Of a stretch of 64,000 bases of DNA, positions 47,062 to 55,658 are shown one piece after another. The notes under the pieces are model-generated. The model was not told the origin of the DNA. It did not search any database and saw nothing but the letters and a program-made list of their open reading frames with translations. The translations under genes and the position numbers were made by a program. Source of the stretch: Niallia sp. FSL W8-0635 (lineage in GTDB: Bacteria > Bacillota > Bacilli > Bacillales > Cytobacillaceae); contig NZ_JBBOYD010000002.1 of the NCBI RefSeq assembly GCF_038007965.1, positions 248,001 to 312,000 of the forward strand, written 5' to 3'. Each line of letters begins with the position of its first letter. Position 1 is the first letter of the stretch.

Positions 47062-47229
47062 TTATATAGACATGGGGCCTACCAGTGAAATATTGGTGAT
47101 AACCCAAATAGGGCTCATACTGTGAGTGATGGCTAAATTCTTGGCTGTGCCCCACCCAATAATGATCTCTGATCCGGCCATAGAAGGGACTGAATCAGAG
47201 GCTATTTTTTCTTTCCTGTATGGACTGTG
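47062..47229 (-). pseudogene. coding relic, possibly a PiT/CysP-type permease fragment
   Basis: An uninterrupted minus-strand frame without a start reads SDSVPSMAGSEIIIGWGTAK, NLAITHSMSPIWVITNISLV to a stop. The style resembles anion permeases, but I cannot confirm it. It shows that the interval between the Gfo/Idh gene and hxlB was built from broken pieces. Confidence 0.3.
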
Positions 47230-47246
47230 TTATTTGTAATATGCAG

Positions 47247-47286
47247 TAAAGACCGCAATTCATAAAAGAAATAAATGCGGTCTTTA
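47247..47286 (-). terminator. hairpin after hxlB
   Basis: TAAAGACCGCA pairs with TGCGGTCTTTA (11 bp), 30 bp downstream of the hxlB stop. The T-run is weak, so it may slow rather than fully stop transcription. Confidence 0.6.
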
Positions 47287-47315
47287 CGATGTTTCCATAT
47301 TTTTTAAAGTGTACT

Positions 47316-47873
47316 CTATTCGAGATTGGCATGTTTGCCGTACATTTTAGTAGAGTCTAAGCCTTTTTTTTCCATAAAACGCAAGATCAATGCATCATAA
47401 AATAATAACATCGTTTGCTCAAAAAGTGACCCCATTGGTTGTATGGTCTTGTATTCACTTTCAGATTGATCTTTCGGTGATCCAGGCAATTTAATGATAA
47501 TATCAGCTAATTTTCCAATCGTGGAGTCAGGGGAAATCGTTACAGCTGCGACCGTCCCACCTAAACTTTTTGCTTTTTCAGCGATTGAAACCAAGGTTTT
47601 CGTTTCACCTGAACCTGAACCGATGATCAACAAATCACCTTTTTCTAAATTTGCTGTTACAGTTTCACCGACTACATAAGCATCGATCCCCATGTGCATC
47701 ATTCTCATCACGAAAGATTTGCCCATAAATCCAGATCTGCCCGCACCTGCAACAAAGATTTTTTTGGATTCCAGAATCTTATTAACCAACTTCTCTGCTT
47801 CTTCGTCAGAGATTAAGTCGACTGTCCGACTTAATTCTTGAACGACTTCAGCTAAATATTGAGTAGTTTTCAT
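47316..47873 (-). CDS. hxlB: 6-phospho-3-hexuloisomerase
   Basis: A 185-aa SIS-domain isomerase turning hexulose 6-phosphate (arabino-3-hexulose 6-phosphate) into fructose 6-phosphate, the second step of RuMP formaldehyde fixation. IFVAGAGRSGFMGKSFVMR, DLLIIGSGSGETKTLVSIAE and AAVTISPDSTIGKLADI are the sugar-phosphate-binding motifs. Length equals that of the B. subtilis enzyme. It follows hxlA by 8 bp in one operon. Confidence 0.95.
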   Translation of the reverse strand: MKTTQYLAEVVQELSRTVDLISDEEAEKLVNKILESKKIFVAGAGRSGFMGKSFVMRMMHMGIDAYVVGETVTANLEKGDLLIIGSGSGETKTLVSIAEKAKSLGGTVAAVTISPDSTIGKLADIIIKLPGSPKDQSESEYKTIQPMGSLFEQTMLLFYDALILRFMEKKGLDSTKMYGKHANLE

Positions 47874-47881
47874 AGTTATAA

Positions 47882-48514
47882 TTAACCTTGTTTAATTAAT
47901 TCTTGCATTTTAGCTGCAACTGCTTTTTTATCGTCTTTGCTTGTGATACCGCCACCTACGATGACAAGATCTGGTTGTACTTTAATCACATCTGGAAGTG
48001 TTTCTAATTTGATTCCGCCTGCAATAGCAGTTTTCGCATTTTTTACAACGCTCTTAATGGTTGCAAGGTCTTCGAAAGAATTTTTTCCTACAGCTTGAAG
48101 GTCATAACCTGTGTGAACGCAGATATAATCTACTCCTAGTTCATCCAGTTCTTTCGCACGACCTTCAATGTCTTTAACTGCGATCATATCAGCAAGGATT
48201 TGTTTACCTTGTTTTTTTGCTTCTTCTACAGCACCTTTAATGGACTCGTCTTCAGCTGTACCAAGAATGGTGATGATGTCAGCGCCTGCTGCAGATGCTT
48301 GGCTAACTTCATATCCAGCTGCATCCATGATTTTAAGGTCAGCTAATACAGTTAAGTTAGGGAAGGCAGCTTTCACTTCCTTTACTGCTTTAAGGCCTTC
48401 ATTAATCACAACCGGCGTGCCGATTTCTACAACATCTATATGATTTTCTACTTCTTTCACCAATTCAATGGCTCCTGGAATATCTACAAGATCTAATGCT
48501 AATTGTAATTTCAT
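47882..48514 (-). CDS. hxlA: 3-hexulose-6-phosphate synthase
   Basis: A 210-aa TIM-barrel aldolase of the orotidine decarboxylase suprafamily. It condenses formaldehyde with ribulose 5-phosphate. LQLALDLVD, ADLKIMDAA (Asp59, Lys61, Asp64: the D-x-K-x-x-D metal and catalytic motif), VHTGYDLQA and VIVGGGITSKDD (phosphate-binding) are all present. GGAGCGAG precedes the ATG. First gene of the hxlAB operon, divergent from hxlR. Confidence 0.97.
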   Translation of the reverse strand: MKLQLALDLVDIPGAIELVKEVENHIDVVEIGTPVVINEGLKAVKEVKAAFPNLTVLADLKIMDAAGYEVSQASAAGADIITILGTAEDESIKGAVEEAKKQGKQILADMIAVKDIEGRAKELDELGVDYICVHTGYDLQAVGKNSFEDLATIKSVVKNAKTAIAGGIKLETLPDVIKVQPDLVIVGGGITSKDDKKAVAAKMQELIKQG

Positions 48515-48717
48515 TTATTACTCGCTCCTTATATAATAGTATATTGTGCCGTATAGCTTTCTTTTGCACAGTGTTATTGTATCCAATTGATAGCTATTTA
48601 CTAACGGTATGATACTCAGTATACTGGGTATGTTACTAAATTAAAAGTATGCACTTTTTTATCATATAGTAACAAAAAGTATACTATGGGACATAATAAG
48701 GGTTGGAGGTGAAATGA
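48515..48717. promoter_or_regulatory. hxlA-hxlR divergent control region with twin AGTATACT sites
   Basis: 203 bp separate the two genes. The palindrome AGTATACT occurs at 48618-48625 and 48678-48685, exactly 60 bp apart, each within similar surroundings (GATACTCAGTATACTGGGTA and AAAAAGTATACTATGGGACA). In B. subtilis HxlR binds two sites in this region to turn on hxlAB under formaldehyde; these are the natural candidates here. Confidence 0.6.
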
Positions 48718-49083
48718 ATGCCGAATCTTGGGGAAAAAGTGTTTAATTGTGAAAAAGAATTGACTCTTTCGATTATTGGTGGAAAATGGAAAATGTTGGT
48801 ATTGTGGCATCTAGGAAAAGAAGGAACCAAACGTTTTGGTGAACTAAAGGCCCTCATGCCGGGTATCACTCAAAGAATGCTTGTTAATCAATTGCGCGAA
48901 CTTGAAGACCATTTGATTGTTCATCGTGAAGTCTATCCTGTCGTTCCACCAAAAGTTGAATACTCACTCACTGAGTATGGAAGAAGTCTGATGCCTATTC
49001 TGGATGCTATGTATGACTGGGGTAAAGATTATATTGAGAATGTATTGGAAAAAGAAACAGAAAACAAATCGTCTATTCAGTAG
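48718..49083 (+). CDS. hxlR: HxlR-type transcriptional activator of the RuMP operon
   Basis: A 121-aa winged-helix regulator. [28 protein letters not shown] and [12 protein letters not shown] are the HxlR signatures. Cys11 and Lys13 are both present (FNCEKEL). In B. subtilis HxlR these two residues are reported to be crosslinked by formaldehyde, which activates DNA binding. GGAGGTG lies 8 bp before the ATG. Two terminators follow (49143-49185 and 49258-49306). Confidence 0.93.
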   Translation: MPNLGEKVFNCEKELTLSIIGGKWKMLVLWHLGKEGTKRFGELKALMPGITQRMLVNQLRELEDHLIVHREVYPVVPPKVEYSLTEYGRSLMPILDAMYDWGKDYIENVLEKETENKSSIQ

Positions 49084-49142
49084 AAAAAAGTGTTTCTCCT
49101 AGGGGTTCGAAAAAGTGTAAAAAAGTTCATATACTAACAAAC

Positions 49143-49185
49143 CACGGTTAGCTATCTTAATAAAGATGCTGTCCGTGTTTTTTTA
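49143..49185 (+). terminator. intrinsic terminator after hxlR
   Basis: CACGGTTAGCTATCTT pairs imperfectly with AAGATGCTGTCCGTG and is followed by TTTTTTT. Confidence 0.8.
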
Positions 49186-49257
49186 TATCTCTACGTATTT
49201 AAAAGGTTGAAAAAACACAACATTTAAACACAACATTTAATAAAAGAATCAGTTACT

Positions 49258-49306
49258 AAAAAGCCAAGGGCAGCGAATCTTGTATAATCGCTGTCCTTGG
49301 CTTTTC
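49258..49306. terminator. second strong hairpin terminator
   Basis: AAAAGCCAAGG and CAGCGA pair with TCGCTG and CCTTGGCTTTT around a short loop; nearly symmetrical, so it could act in both directions. The gap to 49557 otherwise shows only a repeated AAACACAACATTT at 49214 and 49227. Confidence 0.8.
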
Positions 49307-49557
49307 ACTCTTGGTATTGGATTCAAGTTTATAGTATTATTTTTAACACTATGTTATACCAATGTATCTATATGTTAATAAAGTGCGTACTTTCAAAAAT
49401 ATAACATACGTAATATACTGATTTTGCTCAAGTAATAGCGAGCTTAAAGAATACTACCAAACCTTAAGGGAATACTGCTACAAGCATGGTGAGATGAAGT
49501 GAAACTTCATTTAATAATTTATACATGTTGTTGCTTTTTACGAAAGGAGAGATCCGC

Positions 49558-49722
49558 ATGGAAAGGTTCAAAACTAAGCAGCGAAAAGTTTGTGAAAGAT
49601 GTCTAATCATCACCATAAATAATGAAACCTGTCCAAAATGTGGACATTCTCAATTAAGAGATATCATTATTACCGGACAAGCTGGGAGAAATAAACGAAA
49701 CTTACATCCAAAAGTAGGATAA
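49558..49722 (+). CDS. small zinc-ribbon protein, 54 aa
   Basis: AAAGGAGAG supports ATG 49558; the earlier in-frame start is unlikely. Two CxxC pairs (VCERC, TCPKCGH) form a zinc ribbon. The rest is basic. Lies 96 bp upstream of zwf on the same strand. Possibly a regulator or chaperone; no function known. Confidence 0.55.
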   Translation: MERFKTKQRKVCERCLIITINNETCPKCGHSQLRDIIITGQAGRNKRNLHPKVG

Positions 49723-49818
49723 CGCAATAGCGAAAATCCTTGTTGTTTTGTAGGGAAAACGAAGAAAATCAGACATTTTTCTATTTGAAAATGCTTTGAA
49801 AAAGTGGAGGAATGAAAA

Positions 49819-51291
49819 GTGGATTCTATGACGTTTGTCTTATTTGGGGCAACTGGGGATTTAGCTAAGCGAAAAATCTACCCTGCCTTGTTTAATTTAT
49901 ATTTGAATCAAAAATTACCAGATTCTTTTTTGATCATTGGTGTAGGAATAGACGAAATGTCTGATGTTGATTTTCAAAACCATGTAACAGACTCGCTATA
50001 CACTTTTTCTAGACACTTGATAAATGATAAATCCGAAAAACAAGAGTTTGTAAAGGCATTTCGTTATTGCCAGTTAGATTTCACGAATGCTGAAGGGTAT
50101 AAGAAGTTAGTTGAAGTCGTTCAACAAAATGAAAAAGACCAGAGTATTGAAGAGAATCGAATGTTTTATCTTTCTGTTGCTCCTGAATTCTTTGATGTAA
50201 TTGCTTTGAACATCAAGGAGAGTGGATTAGGCTCGACAAAAGGATGGAAACGATTAATGATCGAAAAACCATTTGGGCGTGATTTAAAATCTGCTCAAGA
50301 TTTAAATGAAAAACTAAGCAAAGCTTTTGAAGAAGACGAAATTTTCAGGATTGACCATTATCTTGGAAAACCGATGGTTCAAAACCTTGAAGCTTTAGAA
50401 TTTGCCAACCCTGTGCTGCAATCACTATGGAACAATCGGTATATTGCCAATGTGCAAATAACGGCTAGTGAAACGGTTGGTGTAGAAGAGAGAGCTAGTT
50501 ATTATGAAAAAGCAGGGGCTATTCGTGATATGGTCCAAAATCATATGATGCAGCTGTTGATGATGACGGCCATGCATCAGCCAAAACAGATGAGCACGAA
50601 CGATATCCGTACAGTGAAAAGAAAAGTTATGGACTCTCTTCGGCCTGTACAGAAAGATACTGTAGGTATCCACGTTGTTCGTGGTCAATATGGACCGGGG
50701 GAAATAAAGGGTAAACCTGTAGTCGGATATTTAGAAGAACCTGGAGTGAATGCTTCTTCCACAAACGATACATTTGTGGCTGCTCGTTTATGGATTGATA
50801 GTTCATTCTGGGATGGGGTGCCATTTTATATCCGGACAGGAAAAAGAATGAAGGAAAAGTCGACGCGGATTGTGATTGAATTCAAGAATCCAACGAAAAA
50901 TGTGTATACTAACGAGAATCAATTTGCAGAACCCAATCTATTAGTTATCAAAGTAAGTCCAAATGAGGGTGTGTCGATGCAATTAAATAGCAAAAATTTA
51001 ACAAATGGAAATTTGGAGCCGATAATTGTTGACTTCTCAGCAAGTACAAAAGACATACCAGAAGCTTATGAACTCTTAATATTCGATGCTCTGCGTGGGG
51101 ACTCTACCTTCTTTGCTCATTGGGACGAAGTTGAATTATCTTGGAAATGGGTACAGCCCGTTTTAGAGGCGTTTGAGGAAAATGCCCTTCCACTCCACCT
51201 ATATCAAGCCGGTTCGATGGGGCCACAAGCTGCTTCGCAATTATTGGAGGAGGATGGTTTTAAATGGTGGGAAACCAGGGGGGGAGTTTAA
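49819..51291 (+). CDS. zwf: glucose-6-phosphate 1-dehydrogenase
   Basis: A 490-aa enzyme oxidising glucose 6-phosphate to 6-phosphoglucono-lactone with NAD(P). FVLFGATGDLAKRKIYPALF is the cofactor-binding start, FRIDHYLGKPMVQN is the active-site peptide (the conserved R-I-D-H-Y-L-G-K), and YIRTGKRMKEKSTRI lies in the C-terminal domain. Full length. GGAGG lies 8 bp before GTG 49819. In the transposon it starts the oxidative arm that regenerates ribulose 5-phosphate. Confidence 0.97.
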   Translation: MDSMTFVLFGATGDLAKRKIYPALFNLYLNQKLPDSFLIIGVGIDEMSDVDFQNHVTDSLYTFSRHLINDKSEKQEFVKAFRYCQLDFTNAEGYKKLVEVVQQNEKDQSIEENRMFYLSVAPEFFDVIALNIKESGLGSTKGWKRLMIEKPFGRDLKSAQDLNEKLSKAFEEDEIFRIDHYLGKPMVQNLEALEFANPVLQSLWNNRYIANVQITASETVGVEERASYYEKAGAIRDMVQNHMMQLLMMTAMHQPKQMSTNDIRTVKRKVMDSLRPVQKDTVGIHVVRGQYGPGEIKGKPVVGYLEEPGVNASSTNDTFVAARLWIDSSFWDGVPFYIRTGKRMKEKSTRIVIEFKNPTKNVYTNENQFAEPNLLVIKVSPNEGVSMQLNSKNLTNGNLEPIIVDFSASTKDIPEAYELLIFDALRGDSTFFAHWDEVELSWKWVQPVLEAFEENALPLHLYQAGSMGPQAASQLLEEDGFKWWETRGGV

Positions 51292-51489
51292 TCCGCACCT
51301 CCCTGGAAGGCTATTGGTATGAAGAGAGCAAACCGAGGTTGGATTTGACAGATAATTGTTACGCGATTTACCCAAGGAACTTAAAGTATTTGTTGAATCC
51401 TTATGGTTCCATAAGGAGACCATGAAGAACAACAAATGGGTAGCATAATAATACACGCTATTTTTTGTAATTTAAAGGAGGAAACTCAA

Positions 51490-52383
51490 GTGAAAGTAGG
51501 ATTAATTGGATTAGGGAAAATGGGTATGAACTTAGGAAAAAACTTAATTGACAATAAACACCGTGTAATGGCGTTTGATCTAAATACAAATACTATTGAA
51601 GAAATTAAAAAATATGGAGTTGAAGGAGCATCCAGTTTACAAGATCTTGTTCAATCATTAGAAAAGCCACGAGTTGTTTGGATAATGGTCCCACACTCCG
51701 TCGTTGATTCAGTTATTAGTGAAATCACACCATTTCTAAGTGAAGGAGATATCGTCATTGAAGCTGGTAATTCGCATTATAAGGAATCCATTCGTCGTTA
51801 CGAACAGTTGAAGAAAGTTGGAGTGAGCTTTATGGATGCCGGTACTTCTGGGGGGATGGAAGGTGCTCGCTATGGTGCTTGTTATATGATTGGTGGAGAT
51901 CCTGAAGCATGGAGCATTGTCGAGCCGATTTTTAGAGATACAGCTGTAGATAATGGGTATTTATATGCTGGGAAATCTGGTAGTGGCCACTTCTTAAAAA
52001 TGGTCCACAATGGAATAGAATACGGAATGATGGCCGCCATTGGTGAAGGATTCGAAGTCCTGGAAAAAAGCGATTTCGATTTTGACTATGAAAAAGTGGC
52101 ACGGGTGTGGAATAACGGTTCTGTCATCCGCTCATGGCTCATGGAATTGACAGAACGCGCATTTTCTAAAGATGCAAAATTAGATGAAATTAAGGGCATT
52201 ATGCATTCTTCTGGGGAAGGGAAATGGACAGTTGAAACCGCTTTGGATCTTCAAACAGCTACCCCTGTTATCGCTATGTCTTTACTAATGCGTTACCGTT
52301 CATTAGACAATGATACATTTACAGGTAAAGTGGTAGCTTCCCTTCGTAATGAATTTGGCGGACATGCTGTGGAAAAATCATAA
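51490..52383 (+). CDS. gnd: 6-phosphogluconate dehydrogenase, decarboxylating, short type
   Basis: A 298-aa enzyme turning 6-phosphogluconate into ribulose 5-phosphate and CO2. VGLIGLGKMGMNLGKNLID is the nucleotide fold, FMDAGTSGGMEGARYGACYM the substrate motif and GHFLKMVHNGIEYGMM has the catalytic lysine. This is the short (about 300 aa) YqeC/GndA type, usually NAD-linked, rather than the 470-aa form. AAAGGAGG places the start at GTG 51490. Closes the RuMP cycle and releases formaldehyde carbon as CO2. Confidence 0.95.
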   Translation: MKVGLIGLGKMGMNLGKNLIDNKHRVMAFDLNTNTIEEIKKYGVEGASSLQDLVQSLEKPRVVWIMVPHSVVDSVISEITPFLSEGDIVIEAGNSHYKESIRRYEQLKKVGVSFMDAGTSGGMEGARYGACYMIGGDPEAWSIVEPIFRDTAVDNGYLYAGKSGSGHFLKMVHNGIEYGMMAAIGEGFEVLEKSDFDFDYEKVARVWNNGSVIRSWLMELTERAFSKDAKLDEIKGIMHSSGEGKWTVETALDLQTATPVIAMSLLMRYRSLDNDTFTGKVVASLRNEFGGHAVEKS

Positions 52384-52504
52384 AGTCATCTGCTGTATAT
52401 GTCTTTCGTTAAAATGAGCCGGAAATTCATTGGATTTTTAGTTTGGTATATCCCAAAAATTGGTAGATTTACTTAAGTCGTTGATAGTGCTAACTATGTT
52501 GATT

Positions 52505-52695
52505 GAAGCGGAAGGAGCGAGACTCCTCGAAAATGCATTCACATTTTCTCGTGCGGTGCCTATTCACGGATGATGATTCAACGTCCTGTGGGAAAAACAG
52601 GACAAGGGAGACCCCGCAGCCGCACAGCGCCGAGGAGGCTCCCGGCTCGCCCGCGGAAAGCGAGCACCTGGAGCCAACAGACAAGTTTAACAGAG
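52505..52695. repeat. GC-rich dispersed Bacillus-type repeat
   Basis: A GC-rich block unlike the surrounding DNA, with GGAGCGAGACTCCTCG, GGACAAGGGAGACCCCGCAG, GAGGAGGCTCCCGG and GCGGAAAGCGAGCACCTGGA. I know this wording from intergenic repeats scattered through many Bacillaceae genomes. It folds into several hairpins. It sits between gnd and the next gene and suggests past joining of chromosomal pieces. Confidence 0.65.
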
Positions 52696-52729
52696 CCAAA
52701 AAAATAAAACAATATTGAGGTGTGACATC

Positions 52730-53221
52730 ATGAACGTATTGGATGCAAAAATCATTAACACACAATATGGTTTAGAAACCTATTTAGACATGGTGAAGAA
52801 TATCGAAGTAAAAGAACTCCATTCTCCATCAGATAATGAGCCCTTTTATGAAATAGTATTAGGGATAGAGTATTTTCTTCTAAGGGACGGAAAATACTAT
52901 GATAGTGAAAGGAATTATTTTCGGATTCAAATGAGCGAAGATTTTAATTCAATCACGTTAAGAGAGACAGATACCGAAAGTTTATTTGCTGTCAAAACCG
53001 AACACGAGAGAGACTCAACTAAGCTACTGGTTGGAGAATGGCTTATAAAAACCAATGCTTTCAAGCAAGTAATAAGTGAACTGATCCAACAAAAGAAAAT
53101 GGAGAATGTTCAAAATGAGGGAGACACTCGAAAAGTATTAGGAACGATAAGATTCTTGGAAATATTACTTGAAATCAAAACAGAAGACATACTAAGTGCC
53201 GATGTAGAGAGGGACCATTGA
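52730..53221 (+). CDS. hypothetical protein, 163 aa
   Basis: GAGGTG supports ATG 52730. A soluble acidic protein with a predicted beta-rich first half (EPFYEIVLGIEYFLLRDGKY) and a helical C-terminus. I recognise no family and no 6-phosphogluconolactonase motifs. Located between gnd and pgi on the transposon. Confidence 0.55.
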   Translation: MNVLDAKIINTQYGLETYLDMVKNIEVKELHSPSDNEPFYEIVLGIEYFLLRDGKYYDSERNYFRIQMSEDFNSITLRETDTESLFAVKTEHERDSTKLLVGEWLIKTNAFKQVISELIQQKKMENVQNEGDTRKVLGTIRFLEILLEIKTEDILSADVERDH

Positions 53222-53366
53222 GTTTTCTTAATACTAACTATCTTTTAATGTACGCTATTGATAATTACACGGTCCCACTAAGGATTTTTCAAAATTGAAA
53301 AGGGGGAGTTTAAATGTGTTTTTAAAAACTTCCCTTATATACTGTAGAAAAGGAGAATGCACTAAC

Positions 53367-53465
53367 ATGAAACGTTTTACTATGCCGAGAGATCTTTTTT
53401 ACGGAGAAGGATCTCCGATTGAAGCAGCTAAGCTAAATTTGATTGAAAGGGGAAGTAATGTATGA
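53367..53465 (+). pseudogene. N-terminal remnant of an iron-containing alcohol dehydrogenase
   Basis: AAAGGAG precedes ATG 53367. KRFTMPRDLFYGEGSPIEAA is the typical N-terminus of Fe-dependent (group III) alcohol dehydrogenases, but a stop follows after 32 codons. The TGA overlaps the pgi ATG (ATGA), so the remnant may serve as a translational lead-in for pgi. Confidence 0.65.
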
Positions 53466-54799
53466 CTATTTCGTTTGATTACTCCAATGCATTAGCATTT
53501 ATGAAAAAGAGTGAAGTAGATAATCTAAGTGAATTTGTAAAAGTGGCTCATAAAATGCTACATGAAAAAACAGGCCCCGGCTCTGATTATCTTGGTTGGG
53601 TCGATTTGCCACTAAACTATGATAAGAGTGAATTTGAAAGAATTAAACAAGCTGCTGAAAGAATCAAGAAACATTCAGACGCAATGGTTGTAATTGGTAT
53701 TGGTGGTTCGTACCTGGGGGCAAGATCGGCTATAGAATCTCTGTCCCATAGCTTTCATAACCAGATGAACAATAAGACACATGTTTATTTTGCCGGTCAG
53801 AATATCAGTTCTACTTATATATCTCATTTATTTGAACTATTAGAGGGGAAAGATATCTCTGTTAACGTCATTTCTAAATCAGGAACAACGACAGAGCCAG
53901 CCCTTGCTTTCCGTATTTTCCGTGACTATATGGAGAAAAAATACGGAAAAGAAGAGGCGAGAAAACGTATTTTTGCTACTACAGATCAGAAAAAAGGCGC
54001 ATTAAAAAAGCTTGCGGACGAAGAAGGATATGAAACGTTCGTTATTCCGGATGATGTTGGTGGAAGGTATTCTGTGCTAACAGCAGTTGGTCTCTTACCA
54101 ATTGCCGTAGCAGGACTTGATATTGATCATATGATGGAAGGGGCAGCAGCAGCAGCCCGTAAATACAACAATCCTGATTTATTGACAAATGAGAGCTATC
54201 AGTATGCTGCGGTCCGAAATGTACTCTACAATAAGGGAAAAGCAATTGAAGTGCTTGTTAACTATGAGCCCTCCCTTCACTACGTATCGGAATGGTGGAA
54301 GCAGCTGTTTGGGGAAAGTGAAGGAAAAGATCAAAAGGGGCTATTCCCTGCTTCCGTTGATTTTTCAACGGATTTGCATTCCATGGGGCAATATGTACAA
54401 GAAGGTCGACGAAACCTTTTAGAAACGGTTTTACAGATTAAGAAACCTCGAATTGAAGTGACTATTCAGGAGGATCCAGAAAATATTGATGGATTAAACT
54501 TCCTGGCAGGTAAGACGATGGATGAAGTCAACAAAAGTGCATTTCAGGGTACCCTTATGGCCCATATAGATGGAGAAGTACCTAATCTCGTGATTGAACT
54601 GGATGAAATGAATGAATACACTTACGGTGAGATGGTTTACTTTTTTGAGAAGGCATGTGGGATTAGTGGCCATCTATTAGGAGTTAACCCATTTGACCAG
54701 CCTGGAGTCGAAGCATACAAGAAGAATATGTTTGCTTTACTTGACAAACCTGGTTTTGAAGCAGAAAAAGCTACTCTCATGGAGCGTTTATCAAAATAA
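53462..54799 (+). CDS. pgi: glucose-6-phosphate isomerase
   Basis: A 445-aa full-length cytosolic isomerase interconverting fructose 6-phosphate and glucose 6-phosphate. [55 protein letters not shown] and [14 protein letters not shown] are family motifs. GAAAGGGGAAG precedes the ATG. It links HxlB to Zwf, allowing carbon to cycle rather than enter glycolysis. Confidence 0.97.
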   Translation: MTISFDYSNALAFMKKSEVDNLSEFVKVAHKMLHEKTGPGSDYLGWVDLPLNYDKSEFERIKQAAERIKKHSDAMVVIGIGGSYLGARSAIESLSHSFHNQMNNKTHVYFAGQNISSTYISHLFELLEGKDISVNVISKSGTTTEPALAFRIFRDYMEKKYGKEEARKRIFATTDQKKGALKKLADEEGYETFVIPDDVGGRYSVLTAVGLLPIAVAGLDIDHMMEGAAAAARKYNNPDLLTNESYQYAAVRNVLYNKGKAIEVLVNYEPSLHYVSEWWKQLFGESEGKDQKGLFPASVDFSTDLHSMGQYVQEGRRNLLETVLQIKKPRIEVTIQEDPENIDGLNFLAGKTMDEVNKSAFQGTLMAHIDGEVPNLVIELDEMNEYTYGEMVYFFEKACGISGHLLGVNPFDQPGVEAYKKNMFALLDKPGFEAEKATLMERLSK

Positions 54800-55003
54800 T
54801 TATATCTGATTGGTTTTGTATTAATAAAAAGATTGTTACCAAAAACCATATTTTTTGTAACAATATTTATGAGAAATACTGATGCTTGATTTTACTAATT
54901 TTATAGGTTACCAAAAATAATTACCAAAAGTTTTACCAAATACTTTTACAAAAATGATGTCTCTTGTACAATTAGATTATTAAATTGTGCAGGAGGCTTC
55001 TTT
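54800..55003. other. candidate res site of the RuMP transposon
   Basis: Between pgi and tnpR lie several copies of TTACCAAAA (near 54837, 54907, 54921 and 54932 in TTACCAAATAC). The mercury transposon has similar ACCAAAA blocks before its tnpR. These are probably resolvase subsites. Confidence 0.5.
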
Positions 55004-55588
55004 ATGATAATCGGTTATGCTCGAGTTTCGACAGTTGACCAAAATTTAGACCGACAAATTATATTACTTTCTGAGTACGGCTGTGAAAAAATGGTTCAAG
55101 AGAAATTTACTGGGACTACAAAGGATAGAGATGGACTTAACTCATTGCTAGATGTAATAAGGAAAGGTGATACCGTTGTAGTAGAAAGTATTTCACGCTT
55201 AGGGAGAAAAACACTTGATATTCTTTCTATTATTCAGCAATTCGAGGATACTGGTGTAAAGTTCGTTTCTATTAAGGAGAACATGGATACAAGAACATCA
55301 ACAGGAAAAGCCATGTTTCAAATGATGTGTGTCATCGCAGAGTTAGAAAGAAATTTAATTGTAGAAAGAGTTAAAGAAGGGTTAGAAGCGAGTAAAAGAA
55401 GAGGAAAAAAACTAGGAAGGCCTAAAGTGGATCAAGGGAAAATTGAAATAGCCTTGAGGATGTATGACAGTAAAGAATACTCGGTAAAAGAAATTGTAGA
55501 AGGTACAGGACTTTCACAGGGATCATTATATCGAGCGATTAATAAAAGAAAACTAGAGAAGCAAATTAAAAATCTCTTATATTTTTAG
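55004..55588 (+). CDS. tnpR: serine resolvase TnpR of the RuMP transposon
   Basis: A 194-aa resolvase: IGYARVSTVDQNLDRQI (catalytic Ser), VESISRLGRKTLDIL, MMCVIAELERNLIVERV and a C-terminal helix-turn-helix (KEIVEGTGLSQGSLYRAI). GCAGGAGGC precedes the ATG. Full length; resolves cointegrates of this transposon. Confidence 0.93.
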   Translation: MIIGYARVSTVDQNLDRQIILLSEYGCEKMVQEKFTGTTKDRDGLNSLLDVIRKGDTVVVESISRLGRKTLDILSIIQQFEDTGVKFVSIKENMDTRTSTGKAMFQMMCVIAELERNLIVERVKEGLEASKRRGKKLGRPKVDQGKIEIALRMYDSKEYSVKEIVEGTGLSQGSLYRAINKRKLEKQIKNLLYF

Positions 55589-55658
55589 GGAATTATGTGA
55601 CGGACTAGGGCAGCTACTCTGTCACCACCCCCAACTTAATTTGAATGGAGTTGGTAAT

